27,484 nucleotides of DNA, from the NCBI GenBank assembly GCA_009602725.1, contig WELB01000036.1, forward strand, positions 1-27,484, written 5' to 3'. Below are positions 9,382 through 20,810 of the stretch, one piece after another. Every line of letters starts with the position of its first letter. Position 1 is the first letter of the stretch. A program made the position numbers and the translations under genes. Below the pieces are notes generated by a model. The model was not told the origin of the DNA, searched no databases, and saw only the letters and a program-made list of their open reading frames with translations. The stretch comes from Spirogloea muscicola. Taxonomy: Eukaryota > Streptophyta > Zygnematophyceae > Spirogloeales > Spirogloeaceae.

Positions 9382-12300
9382 ATGGCTGCCGCATACTTCC
9401 CAACTATGGTATGGCAGTGTCGCGGCTAGTCACAGTGACGGCCACTGCAACAGGGTGCAGAGGCACTGGACTTGCACTGCTGGAGCCAGTCTGGTGTGCA
9501 ACCAGCAGCGGCAGCGGCGGCCGCAGCGTGGCCTCAAGAGGGGCACATCATCGAGGGCCGCCCGCTCTCGACGGAGTTCGGTACGCCCCTCAGTGGCAGG
9601 AGGAGCCAGTCACGGCCAAGCGCAGCCCACATGGAGTCTCCCGGAGCACATAGCGCCGCTGCACCGAGCGCCAGGATCGCGATTGTGGGCGACGTGGTGA
9701 GCGCAGCTTGGCGGTGCTGGCCAGCCAGAGCTGGGACCATCTACGCCGCATAGTCCACCTTGGCAGTCAGAGTCAACAAATGGGCTCTGCTGGGCTGCGC
9801 AGCACGACATGTGGGACGCGGAGGCCGACGGTCGGGCTCTCGCTACCTTGGACGTGAGCAGCGCCACACCTAATCACGTCCGTCAGCATGCCGTGTCTGA
9901 GCACAACGTCTGAAGCATAATGACCTCAGGGATCCACCACTCTTGTAGATTTACCAGCTTTACCAGCTAAGGGAACTCTACAAAGACACCATTACCTGCC
10001 TGGTCATCAGCATCTCGAACGTGGCTAGCTGTCTTGCCTGTTGTCCAGTACCTGTACTGAATGCCTGTCGAAATTGGGTTCATCTGATTCAATGTATTTT
10101 ACAAGTGGAAGTCCTTTGGAAGTCTGCTAGCCTGCTGCGAAATGTACTGGGGTGACATGCTTTCTTGTCGTGCCTCGCAAAGCACCGCCGCAGGTGGATC
10201 TGGTCCTCTTTGTAGGTGCGTAGATGCTACACCATGTGTACTTGATCTTACTGTAGGTCCTGAGCTTCTGAAGTTGAAGTCACTAATACATGCCTCTTGC
10301 AAGTACTAGTCACTAGCTCACCAGTGAGCTCTTGAAAGGGCCTCCACCTCTTACCTCCTTTGCAATCGCAAGCTCTTGAGGGCACACTGTCTGCATTTGC
10401 AAACGCCCGGGCCAATGTCAAGCCTCTGCACCTGCCGAGTCTGCATTGCCAAGGCCCTCTACACCGTCTGCACCCCTGCCGGCCTGACACAGGTGATTTT
10501 GGTGACGAGAACGTTGAGCTGGTGAGACAGGTGAGCGAGCTGCCGATGCCCAAGGCCGTAGTGTTGGGCAACCACGACTGCTGGTGGACGAGTTCAACGC
10601 CCTGCAGGCCAGTTCGGAAGTCCTTTCCAAGGCTTACATGCCCTGTGAGTTCCTCTCTGCAAGCCCAAAGAAGTTGCTGTACACTGACTCCTTGAAGTAT
10701 TTCTGGCCCATGCTTGCCTGCAGGACGGGAGGCCAGGATGACGTGCAGCGGCAGCTACATCTGTGACCAGTTGCCTTGACTTCCTTGTGGGTTCCTGGCT
10801 GCTGCAATTACTGCCATTTCAGCAGATGATCTTTCTTTTAGGTGCTCGTCAATGTTTGCTGGACAACAACTGATCCTTGCCCACATTGCCCTGGATATAG
10901 TGTTTGCTTTCAGCAGTGCTCACACAAATTGTTGAGATGGTGTCCATCAGTCTTATGCTCCAAGCTCCTCGTGCTGGCAGACTTGGGGAGTCGCATGTGG
11001 GCTTCAGACGACTCGACTTCCCGCACCTCAAGCTGAGTTTGGTGGGAGGGAGACCCTTTTCATATGGTGGGAGCACCTGGAGTGAAGGCAACAGCGCATT
11101 CTATGGCAGCAGGTCCATTTGCAATCCTTCGCGGCTCAATGTAAGCCACTCTTGAAGCCATTGGTTTACAATCTCGACTAACGGATCCCTTTCCACTCTG
11201 CACCTGGTGGCACGGACCTCCAAAGCCGCTGTAAATAGGTGAATACGACCTCGAAGTTGTTCTCCAGTAAGGCTGACAGTGCCTTGAAGCAGGTTTGGAG
11301 TTCGGAGCTTTGAGGACAGCGCTCAGCTTATCACACAATCTGCAAAAGCTGCTCCAGAGGACCACTTGCTCATCCTCCTGGCACACAACGGGCCACTAGG
11401 TCTTGCAATTTTTACAGATATTCAACGGAAGATATGGCCTCTTTACTGTTGTCAAATAGTTGTCTAGCAGACATGATGATTAGAGTCTTGAAAAGATGTC
11501 AAGCCAGCAGAACAAACACTTAGTTTCGTGCAACACCAAGATTCAGTGAAGGCAATCACTCAGCCGTCTGTTCAGTCCTCTTTTCCAACCCAATGCCAGG
11601 ACTCGGTGAGGAACCAAGGTCCATCTGTGGAAGGGATTGGGGATCTTGGCGAGCACCGCCTGGAGGCGACCATGGCGACCCTGGTCAGCATCGTTCTTCA
11701 TGCATCTTAACAATACCCAAAAGTGCACCACCCTGAATCTATTTTGCATGCTTGCAATGCTGAACGGGAGTGGATAGTATCGCGGCAGCTCAGCTTGACT
11801 GAGATATCTGAAGCAGCCACTCACACTGGCAAAGCTGGAAGCTGTGCTGATCTAGTATATATGGCTCGCCACCAGCTAAGATGCTCAACACATTTGCCTG
11901 CAGATCATAGCAAGGGCAATGGCACTACTCACGCTTCTGTTCGCTGCTGATGCTGACCAGATTGAGTTCCCTGATTGTTGCTGTTATGCAGACCTGAAAA
12001 CGGCGATTGATCAGATTGTGGGCCCCTCCTTGAGGAGGAATGTGCCCCTCGTGGTCTTTGGCCACATGCACAAGGGCTTAGCACAAAAGCAAGGCTTACG
12101 GGAGATGATTGTGATGGACAGCGCCAGGAGGATCATGTATCTGAATGCCGCAGTCGTTCCCAGGCTCCGAGATGGGCCGCTAGAGTGCACTGCCGATTAC
12201 GGACTCTCTTCACACGCACACGAAGGCAGAGGGCTGGGCTTGGATCCGTCCATGGCTGCCGCCAAGGAGAGGCAATTCACGCTGGTGGAGCTGGCCCAAG

Positions 12301-12422
12301 AAGGTGTAATAAGAGTGGAAGAGGTTTGGGTCCACCCGGAGACACTGCAGGTGTCTAAGGACCTCAAGTACAGCATAGGGCAGGTGCAATCTGAGGGAGT
12401 CCCACAACAAGCTGAGACGTAG
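9382..12422 (+). CDS. Calcineurin-like metallophosphoesterase of the cyanobacterial/plant type
   Basis: A two-metal phosphoesterase; the substrate is unknown. I recall the family as TIGR04168, found in cyanobacteria and plants. My exon model is 9382-9408, 9490-9696, 9803-9853, 10194-10215, 10493-10644, 10737-10762, 10981-11112, 11293-11399, 11600-11683 and 11992-12422, in phase throughout, 412 aa. Metal-binding motifs appear in order: IAIVGDV|HD (split by an intron), FVGDFG, GNHD (128-131), GGRPFS, AHNGPLGLG, ICGRDW, GGDHGDPD and FGHMH (292-295), then LNAAVVPR. The N-terminal 60-70 residues are Ala-rich with few acidic residues and could be a plastid transit peptide (inference). The first exon (MAAAYFPTM) is tentative; an in-frame ATG at 9631 just before the domain is another possible start. 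The exon at 10737 could instead begin at 10724. Two exons are only 22 and 26 nt. Confidence 0.88.
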
Positions 12423-12960
12423 ATAGGCACAACACTTATTGTTATGGTCGGGCTTGTAAAGCGCAGTCCTGCAAACCAGTCCTCCAACCATGGCCCCACC
12501 TTAAATTTGGCACTCAGCGCAGCTTCACTGTGTGCAGAGAGACCAATTTGCAAGGAAGTATATAGACAGCCCAGAGTAGCATGCCTTTCGTTGACTCCAC
12601 TGCATAAACGCAAAAGCATGAACAGATGCGTATGTCTGTTGCTTAGGTGCTCCTGCTCGTGCTCACTTTATAGGGCTTGTGATCTTGCAGCGTCTGCTTC
12701 CAATCATGACGGCTTCTCCTTCAGCCGGCATCTGGCATTCTCAGGGGTGGCTTTGAGGTCCTTCTTATGCCTCAAATGCCACTGCCCTTACAGCAGGGCT
12801 CCTTGACTCGAGGACCAGCGACCAAGTTGACTAGAGATGACTTGCTTGAGCCTCTCAGTAGACATTGCTCGAAGCTCAATGAAACAGGTCATAAAACGGC
12901 AGTTTTGCGATGGTGGCTGCTGCAATGTCTGCAGAAGGATATATACTCGTTGAAACGTAC
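12423..12960. other. Probable 3' UTR and spacer
   Basis: No gene is supportable. A TGTAA word, the polyadenylation signal used by many chlorophytes, lies at 12455-12459, only 33 nt after the stop codon. A single occurrence is not decisive. Confidence 0.35.
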
Positions 12961-12965
12961 AAATG

Positions 12966-13290
12966 TACAGCACCTGCTGCTCAGCTGACCCGTTCAGTAA
13001 CCACAGGGGGCGAAGCCTGGGAATACTCAGCGCACAAGTGAAGAAACTAGGTCCAGCGGAGCCGGCAAATGTGGGAAATGACAAAGGGCCGAGATGCTTG
13101 CATGGGCCAGCTGAGGAAAGAAATCTGCTCTCCTGAAGTAGAGTCTGTCATGTGAGTTGGAGGGCTGAGGCCATCCAACTCTCAATACACAGTGGTCTAG
13201 TACATCGACAGATGAACTTTAGCTACATGTGCATCACCTGCTGTTAAGCTGACCTGCTCAGTAACCGGAGTCGAACTCTCGACCTTAGGA
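12966..13290 (-). repeat. Two diverged repeat tails in reverse orientation
   Basis: CACCTGCTG.T.AGCTGACC followed by TCAGTAACC occurs at about 12970-13000 and again at about 13238-13268. Read on the minus strand, the second becomes GACTCCGGTTACTGAGCA, close to the GACTCGAGGTTATTGAGCA tail at 20804-20822. I infer old copies of the same element tail as in the 20.8-22.3 kb cluster, inserted the other way round. Confidence 0.5.
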
Positions 13291-13299
13291 TGCTCAACC

Positions 13300-14219
13300 T
13301 AGCTCCCCGGGGGAATGCCGCAGTGCCAAGTGGCGGGGGCCGAAGGCTGCCACGTGTTAGACACTTAGGCGGTAAGCGCTCCGCGGGTGGCGCCTGACAC
13401 GGGCCCTCATTGGCTTGTCAAGCTGCCGGGTCCTCTGCGGGAGCTTAGCCTTGTAGCTTTAGCGCCTCTCGGCCCCTTTTAGTTGCGGTGCACCAGCCAG
13501 CGGCGTAGCCAGCAGGTCGACTAGGTCCCGCAGGGAGAGATCAGACATGTCAGAAAAAGCTAGTCGGACATCGACCTGTAGAGGATGGCTGTCGGGCGGT
13601 CCGGCCGTGCCGCACGTGGGCTACAGCCCCCGACGATAAGTGGAGGGGGGGGGGGAAGCGTCCGGCAAAGGTGGGGGTAAAGGCCCTGGCCCCCGTAATT
13701 ATCCACCCCTCTTCATTCCTCCACATCATACGGTTTACTGGGATTGTGCGCTGATATATTCAGTCACGAAAGTGCACACGCGCCTGGCCCCCGGCCCGGA
13801 CCTTTCCCACCAGCACCCGCCCCCGGGCCCTCACGAGATGGGTGACCGACCGGGGGGGGGGAGATTCGACGACCGATTTGCGAGGCCTCCTCTGGGCTCA
13901 TTTGCCGCGGGGCAATGGTGGGGCGTGACGTGGCCCACAAAATGCCTCCCCAACCCCCCCTCGCCCGCCGCGGCGAGCCCTAGCGCCTTTCCCCCGCGCG
14001 CCCGCCGCCGCCATCACCGCCGCCATCACCGCCGCCGCCGCCGNCGCCGCGGCGCTGAGCTCGCCGGCGCGCGCCTCTCGCGCCGCCTCTCCTCTTGGCT
14101 GCTGCGACGAGCGGATGTAGCCCCGCCCTTGGCACGGCTGCCGCTGCGCCGAGCCCTTGGTTGTTGGAGGCGCCAGGCTCGGCGCTCTCGTGGCCGCCAC
14201 TGCCGCTGCCCTACTTTGC
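13300..14219 (+). promoter_or_regulatory. GC-rich upstream region of the type-B response regulator
   Basis: The region holds G runs at 13645-13655 (11 G) and 13852-13861 (10 G) and, from 13990, CCG/CAC triplet runs with an undetermined base at 14044. An open frame from 13640 crosses the regulator's first exon in another frame; its composition (poly-Arg, poly-Pro) argues against coding. An in-frame TAG at 14118-14120 precedes the regulator's start. Promoter or 5' UTR function is inferred from position only. Confidence 0.35.
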
Positions 14220-17200
14220 ATGGCAAGCGTCACCGAGTACCAGAATGGCTACAACAGCAGTTACTTCGGCGGCAGCGGCAGCAGGTCGTCGGGTGTGATA
14301 CCAGCTGTTGGGCCAGACAGGGCGGGGAAGGCTGTTGAGATGGCGACTCTCAAGGTGGAGCCTGTGGAGCAATTACCATTCCCGGCAGGGATGCGTGTCC
14401 TCGTTGTGGACGACGATCCCTCGTGCCTTATCATACTGGAGAAGATGCTGCGCAAGTGCAACTATCACGGTCAGCATGACCAGCCACGCACTGGTGGCCT
14501 CGCTGTGATTTCACTTGCGATTTCCCTTGCTGACACCCAGAAGCCACAGTCGCAGTCAGCCATAGTGGCCTCCGTCTTGAACTGCATCGGTCACTTGTCT
14601 GGATTAGCAACCTGGATGGCAGAATGACCCCTATTTGTACTAGTTAGACCTGGGCTGACCCATGCGCTGTCCTGGCTACAGTAGGTAGTCTCTACTTGGA
14701 AGATGACCCCACACACAAGTGCGTGTGAATGTGATCTGCTCTCTTCCACGGGGCTTAAGATGGTCAGACGCTAATTGAGGCTGTGACTGTGAGGGTCAGA
14801 TAGCAGATAGAGCTTCAGGTCTGCGTGACTTGCACTCTTCTTGAGGCCTGGGCCCTGACAGGCCTATGCTTTTTATTGCAGTGACATCCTGCACGAGGGC
14901 AACTACTGCACTTCAGAAATTGAGGGAGAATAAGGATGCTTATGACCTAGTTATCAGTGATGTCATCATGCCGGACATGGATGGCTTCAAGCTTCTTGAG
15001 TTAGTTGGTTTGGAGATGGATCTCCCTGTGATCAGTGAGTTAGTTTCCTGTGTCTTGTGCATTTTTAGATGATTCATATATGTGAAGCAGAGCACGCACA
15101 TGCTTATCTGCATGTAGGTGTGCATGATGACAAGTAGACCAACATGTCGAAGCCAGTAGTGCTTTCTATGTGACATCACACTGCTGTCTTGTTTGCTGTC
15201 TGTTTGGGCAGTGATGTCTGCCAATGGTGAGACCTCTGCCGTCATGAAGGGAGTCACACATGGTGCATGTGATTACCTCCTCAAGCCAGTGCGCATAGAA
15301 GAGCTGCGTAATATCTGGCAGCATGTCCTTCGAAAGAAGAAACAGGACAATAAGGTGAGAATGTATCTAGGATACAGGCTTTCATGCATGCTGCTGTCTA
15401 TGAGCTCGTAGGCATCAACAGGTCACTGCAAGTTGCTGTGTACCAAAGGGAATGGCTATGGCTAGGGTGTTACTCACAATTACCTTGAGTTGGCATGTAA
15501 ATCGAAGTGAGGGCGTGGTGGGTTGCCTGTATTCATGACAGGGAGACGATGCAGCTGGCAGTATTGAAGATCCTGGAAGGAGAAGGGATGAAGAAGGAGA
15601 CTTCACTTCATCTGCTGATCAAGACACCGTGTCGGCGAGCAAGCATAGCTTAAATAAGAAGCGCAAGGAAGGAATCCAGGTCACAGGATCGGCAAAGGTG
15701 TGCGGACCTGCTTCAGATAGCTTAAAGTTCGAACTGCTGCGAGTTTGGACTTGACATAAAGCACCCCTTGTGGATGCATGCTCGTCCATGTGCTGCAGGA
15801 GCTTTTAGCAACCAAAATCTCAGCTGGCCAATCGACTTCATGTGAACAGCTCAAATGGGCATGCTGCCTGTGATTTTGATGAGGCGGTCGAAGGGAATGG
15901 CTTGCTCTAAGCATGCACTTCGAGGTGCAAGTTACTCTTTTTGAAGCAGTGCGCTGCTCTTTGACAGGAGGAGGGGGAGCATACTGGGTTCGATGAAGAT
16001 GACAACGACCCTGGAGCTCTGAAGAAAGCGCGAGTTGTCTGGTCTGTGGAGCTTCATCAGCAGTTTGTGAATGCTGTGAACCAGCTAGGCATTGACAGTA
16101 AGCCTCCTTGCTTGTTAGGTCAGGCGACTTTTTCACATGCTCAAAGTCTTGGATCTTTTAGATGCTCATTTGATCTCATGACATGAGGCTTATCTATGGT
16201 GGATATAGTTGTCATGGTGGGCAACTCGAGGAACCTAGCTGGAGCAGGTCTCATTGCATCAGCTAGCAGGACTTGACATGAATGAATACAATCAACAAAA
16301 TGCTCCACTTCATAGGATGTATCGGTCTTCTTGCTAGCAGCACATGAAGAACAACTTGTCTTCCTTGCCAGAGGCTGTGCCCAAAAAGGTGCTGGAGATG
16401 ATGAACGTGTCTGGTCTTACGCGCGAGAACGTTGCCAGCCACTTACAGGTATGTTGTTCATTTGACAACCAGTCTACTTACAGCAAAGCCTGGCTGTGAG
16501 AGACGCCTTTCCTTGAAGCACTGGAAGTGGGATGCAGAGCACGTTGAGGTTGCAATTGAGGTCTATTTTTCACTTGAGCTAAGGTTGTTTGACTCATGAG
16601 TGCCCCTTATCATTTCTGTGCTTCCTGTATGATGATGCAGAAGTATCGCCTGTACTTGAAGCGGCTCAGTGGGGTAGCCCCTCAACTGCAGAGCAACAAC
16701 TCCGGTGGATCCGCAGCCCCTTCGCAGAGCGGCACTCCTGATAGCACTATGGGAAGGCCTGCCACAAGTTCTGCAACAAACACCTCACCCTCATCTTCAC
16801 CAGCCTATGAATTGCCGCAGGAGCATCAAGCCCCTGTCAGCGGTGGGCAGCAACTTCGGGCACAAGCCATGGCAACCCTGCAGGCAAGTTACACCGGCAG
16901 GTCAAGTCTATCCAAGGGGTTGATGGGTCTGCATATCTTGGTACTTGATACTAGGAGAATAACGGGGGTCAATCGCATGTAGTGTAGCCATCACTACGGC
17001 CCTTGGAAGAGCCAAGGGCCGTAGTGATGTCTACACCGGCTCTTCCTCGTGGTGTCTGTTGAATATCCAGATTAAGGTTTTCTAATCTTGTCTATCTCAG
17101 AATTCCAGCACACAGCTCATCCTGCCGCAGCAGGCCCTGTGTAAAAGGTGGTTCCTGGTACTGTAATTGGTGATAGCAGATATTCCTTCCACATAAGCCT

Positions 17201-17334
17201 CTCAAAGCTCCCTGCATTCTCTTTGGCAGTCCACTGGAATAAGTGTCAGGAGCGGAGCAGGAGGTGGGACTCTCACCCTCGACCAGGCACTGTTGATGCA
17301 TGCCCAGCTCCAGCAAAGACAGGAGCAGCAAGAT

Positions 17335-17365
<31 letters not shown>

Positions 17366-17393
17366 GGCGGCAGCAAGAGCAGCAGAGGCAGCA

Positions 17394-17442
<49 letters not shown>

Positions 17443-19177
17443 CAGCAAAGGCAGCAGCAGCGGCAACATGAGCAGCAACAGAGGCAGCAGCAGCAGCAGC
17501 AGCAGCAGAGGCACCAGGAGCAACAACAGCTCCAATACCATCACCAGCTTCAGGTGGCGGCTGCCCAGGCGGGTCCCGGGGTACCCATGGTTGGAAACCA
17601 GGTGGGGAGCTTACACGGCTTGCAAACAAGCTCTGAACTCGAGAGAAGAGCACGTCAGCATCTGGCCACTGTCAGCCAGTTGGGAGCAGGTGGCGCGTCA
17701 TATGATGATAGTGACATTGCTGGCTACACGGCATTGCAGCAGTTCAGTGCTGAGCATGCAAACGAAGTTGTTGGACAAGGAGGTGGGTTGCGGGGCCGGA
17801 TGGGTGGCACTCCCGTCTTGCCAGGCTTGGAAGCCACAGGCGGCAGTGCCACACTGAACCAGAACATACTGCTGCTGCAGTTACTGCACCAGCAACAGCT
17901 AGCCCAGTCAGGTGCGGCTGGAACGGCTCAGAGTCTGGGGATCCAACCAGGCGTTTTGCAGGGCTCGATGGGCAAGATGGTTGGTCAGACAAGGGGCAGT
18001 CCAAGTGCACGGATGGGAGGAGCGGCAAGTGGTAGTGGCACTTATCAGGGCATCACTCAGGCGCAGCTTGCCGAGGTGTTGGCGCGACCTGGTGGCCTGG
18101 AGAGCTTGCAGGCAGCCGCGCTCCAGAGAAGCCAACAGCAGGCACCTGCTGCGGACGTCCATAGTTTGGGCAGCATGGGCCTACATCAGCAGTCAGGCAC
18201 CGGCTCTCATACTGGCCTGAGCCCCTACGGACCAGACGATGGCCACTTGCAGTTGCCAAGGAGCATGCCGACTGGCTACGCAGGCAACTCCAGCAGCTTG
18301 TCTCCGGACATGGATGTCAGACAGTCGTGGCACCAGCAAGCAGTTGTGGGCCTCGCTGACCACATGAATGAGGAGCTAGCTATCTCGTCGCTGCAGGTCT
18401 GGATAAACACCTCATTCAGTCAGTAGCACTTTGTGACTTTTATCTAAAATACATTGTGGGTGGACATAAGAGACCAGATTCTGAAATCTTCATGCCATCT
18501 TCTTATGTCCAACGGGACTAGCCTAGTGCTTACGCATTGTTGCATTTTCCATTGGCTTCATGACCAGGAGAACAATGCAAGATATCAGACAGTGCAAGCA
18601 CCGCCACTCAGCTATCCACAAGATTCTCTACCATCCAGCAGGCTTGCTGCAGCAGGACCGGTCCCGAGCATAGACAGCAGTGCAGAAAGGTCCTCTACCT
18701 TGCCTGAGGGCCAAGCTGTCATGGATCATCATGTTGTTCTTGACCAAGCCCCCAAGCTTGAGAGCCAGCACAGCCTGGGCCTTGCTGAGACAGCGTCAGA
18801 AGATATCATCAGCATGTTCTTCCTGCAGGTTGTGCCCGAAACTGCTGCTCTACATGCCAGCCGCCATAGGCCCTGCTGGGTCTACACATTGACTTGTCTT
18901 CTTTAGAGTTGCCCATATGATGGTTAGTCTTGGTCTTAACAACTTGTAAGAGTAGATAAATGAATCAGGGTCCAGGAATTTCCTAAATTGTCCTACTGCA
19001 AGATTGTATTTACTTTTCCATGTGTGCTTAGTTGTCTTGGAGATTTGTTGTTTTTGTGGTCTAAAAGTACTAAACAGGCAATATACTGCTGTGCACCTTG
19101 GACAGGACTCTGAAACAGCCGCGCTCATTGATGGGGATCTGAACACCGACTTTGACAGCGTCATGTCACTCCAGTGA
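14220..19177 (+). CDS. Type-B (ARR-B) response regulator, receiver plus GARP DNA-binding domain
   Basis: A nuclear transcription factor that ends a histidine-kinase phosphorelay (cytokinin type in land plants). My exon model is 14220-14469, 14882-15034, 15212-15354, 15542-15697, 15968-16097, 16372-16448, 16641-16883, 17230-18396, 18568-18828 and 19106-19177, all in phase, 883 aa. The receiver domain (about 58-170) has every key residue: acidic pocket DDD (64-66), phospho-acceptor Asp110 in [10 protein letters not shown], Ser136 in MSANGE and Lys158 in LLKPVR. An acidic linker with KKRK follows, then the GARP/Myb-like domain (about 253-313) with [29 protein letters not shown] and [11 protein letters not shown]. 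Exon 8 encodes a Gln-rich region (about 406-485; longest pure run 14 Gln, all CAG) and then a Gln/Gly/Ser-rich activation-like region. Intron 7 starts with GC rather than GT. The start is the first ATG after an in-frame stop. Confidence 0.93.
16982..17036. repeat. Near-perfect 25-bp inverted repeat (hairpin) inside intron 7
   Basis: The arms 16989-17006 (CATCACTACGGCCCTTGG) and 17012-17029 are exact reverse complements around the 5-nt loop AAGAG. After one mismatch (16988/17030) six more pairs follow (GTGTAG/CTACAC), giving 24 of 25 pairs. It sits in the intron 16884-17229 of the response regulator. In RNA it would form a strong stem. Confidence 0.9.
17306..17545 (+). repeat. CAG triplet tract coding polyglutamine
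   Basis: Interrupted CAG/CAA/CGG/GAG triplets within exon 8 of the response regulator, including 14 uninterrupted CAG codons at about 17398-17439. The reading frame stays open throughout. Length variation among strains would be expected for such a tract. Confidence 0.85.
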
Positions 19178-19690
19178 AGAGTCTATGTCATCTCCTTGCT
19201 GCCTACCACAAGACTGCTCCGATGCTGTGAAAGTAAGCCTTTGCAGGAGGCGTCTGCTTGAGAACATCCTCCTCCACTCAGCTTCCTCGCCAAATCACAA
19301 CTGCACCCAAGTTGCGAGCGGCCAGCTTCAGCCCCCAAGGGATGTGGTCAGCCTCAGTTGCCTGCGAGTCCACTGATCTCGCTGTTGACACAAGCAGCTG
19401 CTCAGCCATGTGCACCAGGACCCAGAGTACGTGGAATGGCAGCTCACTGCCTGTGTATCTGTCCCCTCCATGCGCCCCCCTGCCCGATTTCCCTGAAGCG
19501 TGCACATACATCAACCCATTTCCTTTTAAAGTACTGTAGTGTGTTGATTCTTCCAGGTTGTCTCCTTCACGTTGCTTCCCCCATGCTTTCAGCATTACCA
19601 CGTTAGAGAGATCCGCACACGAAAGGCACCCGCTATGGTTCCCTTGTCCTCCCTCCCCCCTCCCACCATTCTCCAAGCTCCCTTCTCTGT
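19178..19690. other. Probable 3' UTR of the response regulator and spacer
   Basis: No gene or RNA is supportable here; the open frames are short and without motifs. Pyrimidine-rich sequence at about 19640-19690 (CCTCCCTCCCCCCTCCC) lies just before the truncated reverse transcriptase. Confidence 0.4.
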
Positions 19691-20800
19691 GGGATTCGTT
19701 CAACAGCGTGGACTGAGACGTCGTCGCCCAGGAGCTGAGGGAGGCCTTCCCAAGCCTCCTGCCCTTCTTCCGGCTTGCCTATAGTCAGCCGAGCGACTTG
19801 CTGTGGAGGACAGAGAATGGTGTTGTGGAGATCCTCCAGTCACCCACGGGCACACAGCAAGGGGATCCGCTGGCGGCTTTCTTCTACGCGCTGGCTCACA
19901 ATCGCGCGCTGCAGGCAAGGGCCACAGCACACCCTGGCGTCCTCGTGCCCACGTACGGCGACAACGACCTTTGTGGGCACGCCTGGCTCTTGACAGCCTC
20001 CCACTCAGGGGCGGCTGCGTGGCTGACAGCGCTCCCCATGTACGCTGTACTGACCATGCTGGACGCTGTCTTCCGGACGGCTGTCCACCAGGTCCTGGGC
20101 CTCCACCCCTCCTGCTTCGTTTGTGTGGTGCAGTGCGAGTGCGGAGCACGCAACGCCGACGCTGCGGAGTGGCTGCGCACATGCTTCACTGTGCACACGG
20201 TGGAGAGCGGACCGGCACGTACGACCTTCTCTGGAGATGCCATATATGGCATCTTCTTCAGGCCGGCTACACCGTGGCAATGGAGCACTCAAGCATCATG
20301 CCCCGTCAAGCTGGGGCCGATGGCCGTCTCCATGCCCGTCTCGCCGATCTCAGTGCCCACGCACTGGGCGGGGTCCCTGGATCATTGCAGACGTGTCACC
20401 ACCGACTGCTTTGAATCAAGGACCTCCCAACGAGGGGCGGAGGAGGCAGGCTATGCAGTCCGCCAAGCGGCGGGCGCCAAGGAGAGGAAGTACGCAGACC
20501 ACCCCGCTGGCGACGAGTTTGTCGCGCTTGCAGTCGACGTCCACGGGGCATTTCTAATATAGTGGCTTGACCTACGCCAGCGTCCTGTGCAGCGTGCTGT
20601 GTTCCGCTGCCAAGGACGACAGAGCGAGCAGCCCGGCTTCAATGCCATTGGGTCGCTTGCTTGAATCTACAGGATGCGCCTTGCAGTCTTCCTGCAGCGG
20701 TCGTTAGCCGTCCACTTGCGTGCAGGTCACGCCTTGGCTGCTGCCTCCTGGTTCCGTCAGGGCGACGCTGGCCGCCCTCTATTTACTCTGATGAGAACTT
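19690..20800 (+). pseudogene. 5'-truncated, disrupted non-LTR-type reverse transcriptase
   Basis: Matches to reverse-transcriptase motifs start abruptly: SFNSVD at about 19696-19713, an in-frame TGA at 19714-19716, then FPSLLPFFRLAYSQPSDLLW, TGTQQGDPLAAFFYALA (the QGDPL motif) and, where the YADD catalytic motif is expected, TYGDND. After about 20250 the recognisable protein moves between frames (DAIYGIF, then QAGYTVAMEHSSIMP and GADGRLHARLADL, then EEAGYAVRQAAGAKERKYAD and FVALAVDVHGAF), and a further block (RMRLAVFLQRSLAVHLRAG) ends near 20740. The C-terminal pattern (ADL, a downstream D, K..KY) resembles a restriction-like endonuclease of R2-type elements; that is inference. The truncated 5' end, the stop and the frame changes mark a dead copy. 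Confidence 0.8.
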
Positions 20801-20810
20801 GCTGACTCGA

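Noticed and set aside
12455-12459. TGTAA as a chlorophyte-type polyadenylation signal
   Set aside because: A five-base word seen once, and not found in the same position after the other genes; it cannot decide the lineage.
13255-13310. tRNA-like B box (GAGTTCGACTCC on the minus strand) followed by tRNA-like sequence
   Set aside because: The supposed T-arm stem does not pair, and no A box or acceptor stem is found. The sequence is better explained as a diverged copy of the GACTCGAGGTTATTGAG element tail.
13640-14338. 232-aa plus-strand open frame
   Set aside because: It crosses the first exon of the response regulator in another frame and consists of Arg/Pro/Gly runs from GC-rich triplets, with no motif.
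17092-17653. Minus-strand poly-Leu and poly-Ala open frames
   Set aside because: They are shadows of the CAG tract in exon 8 of the response regulator.
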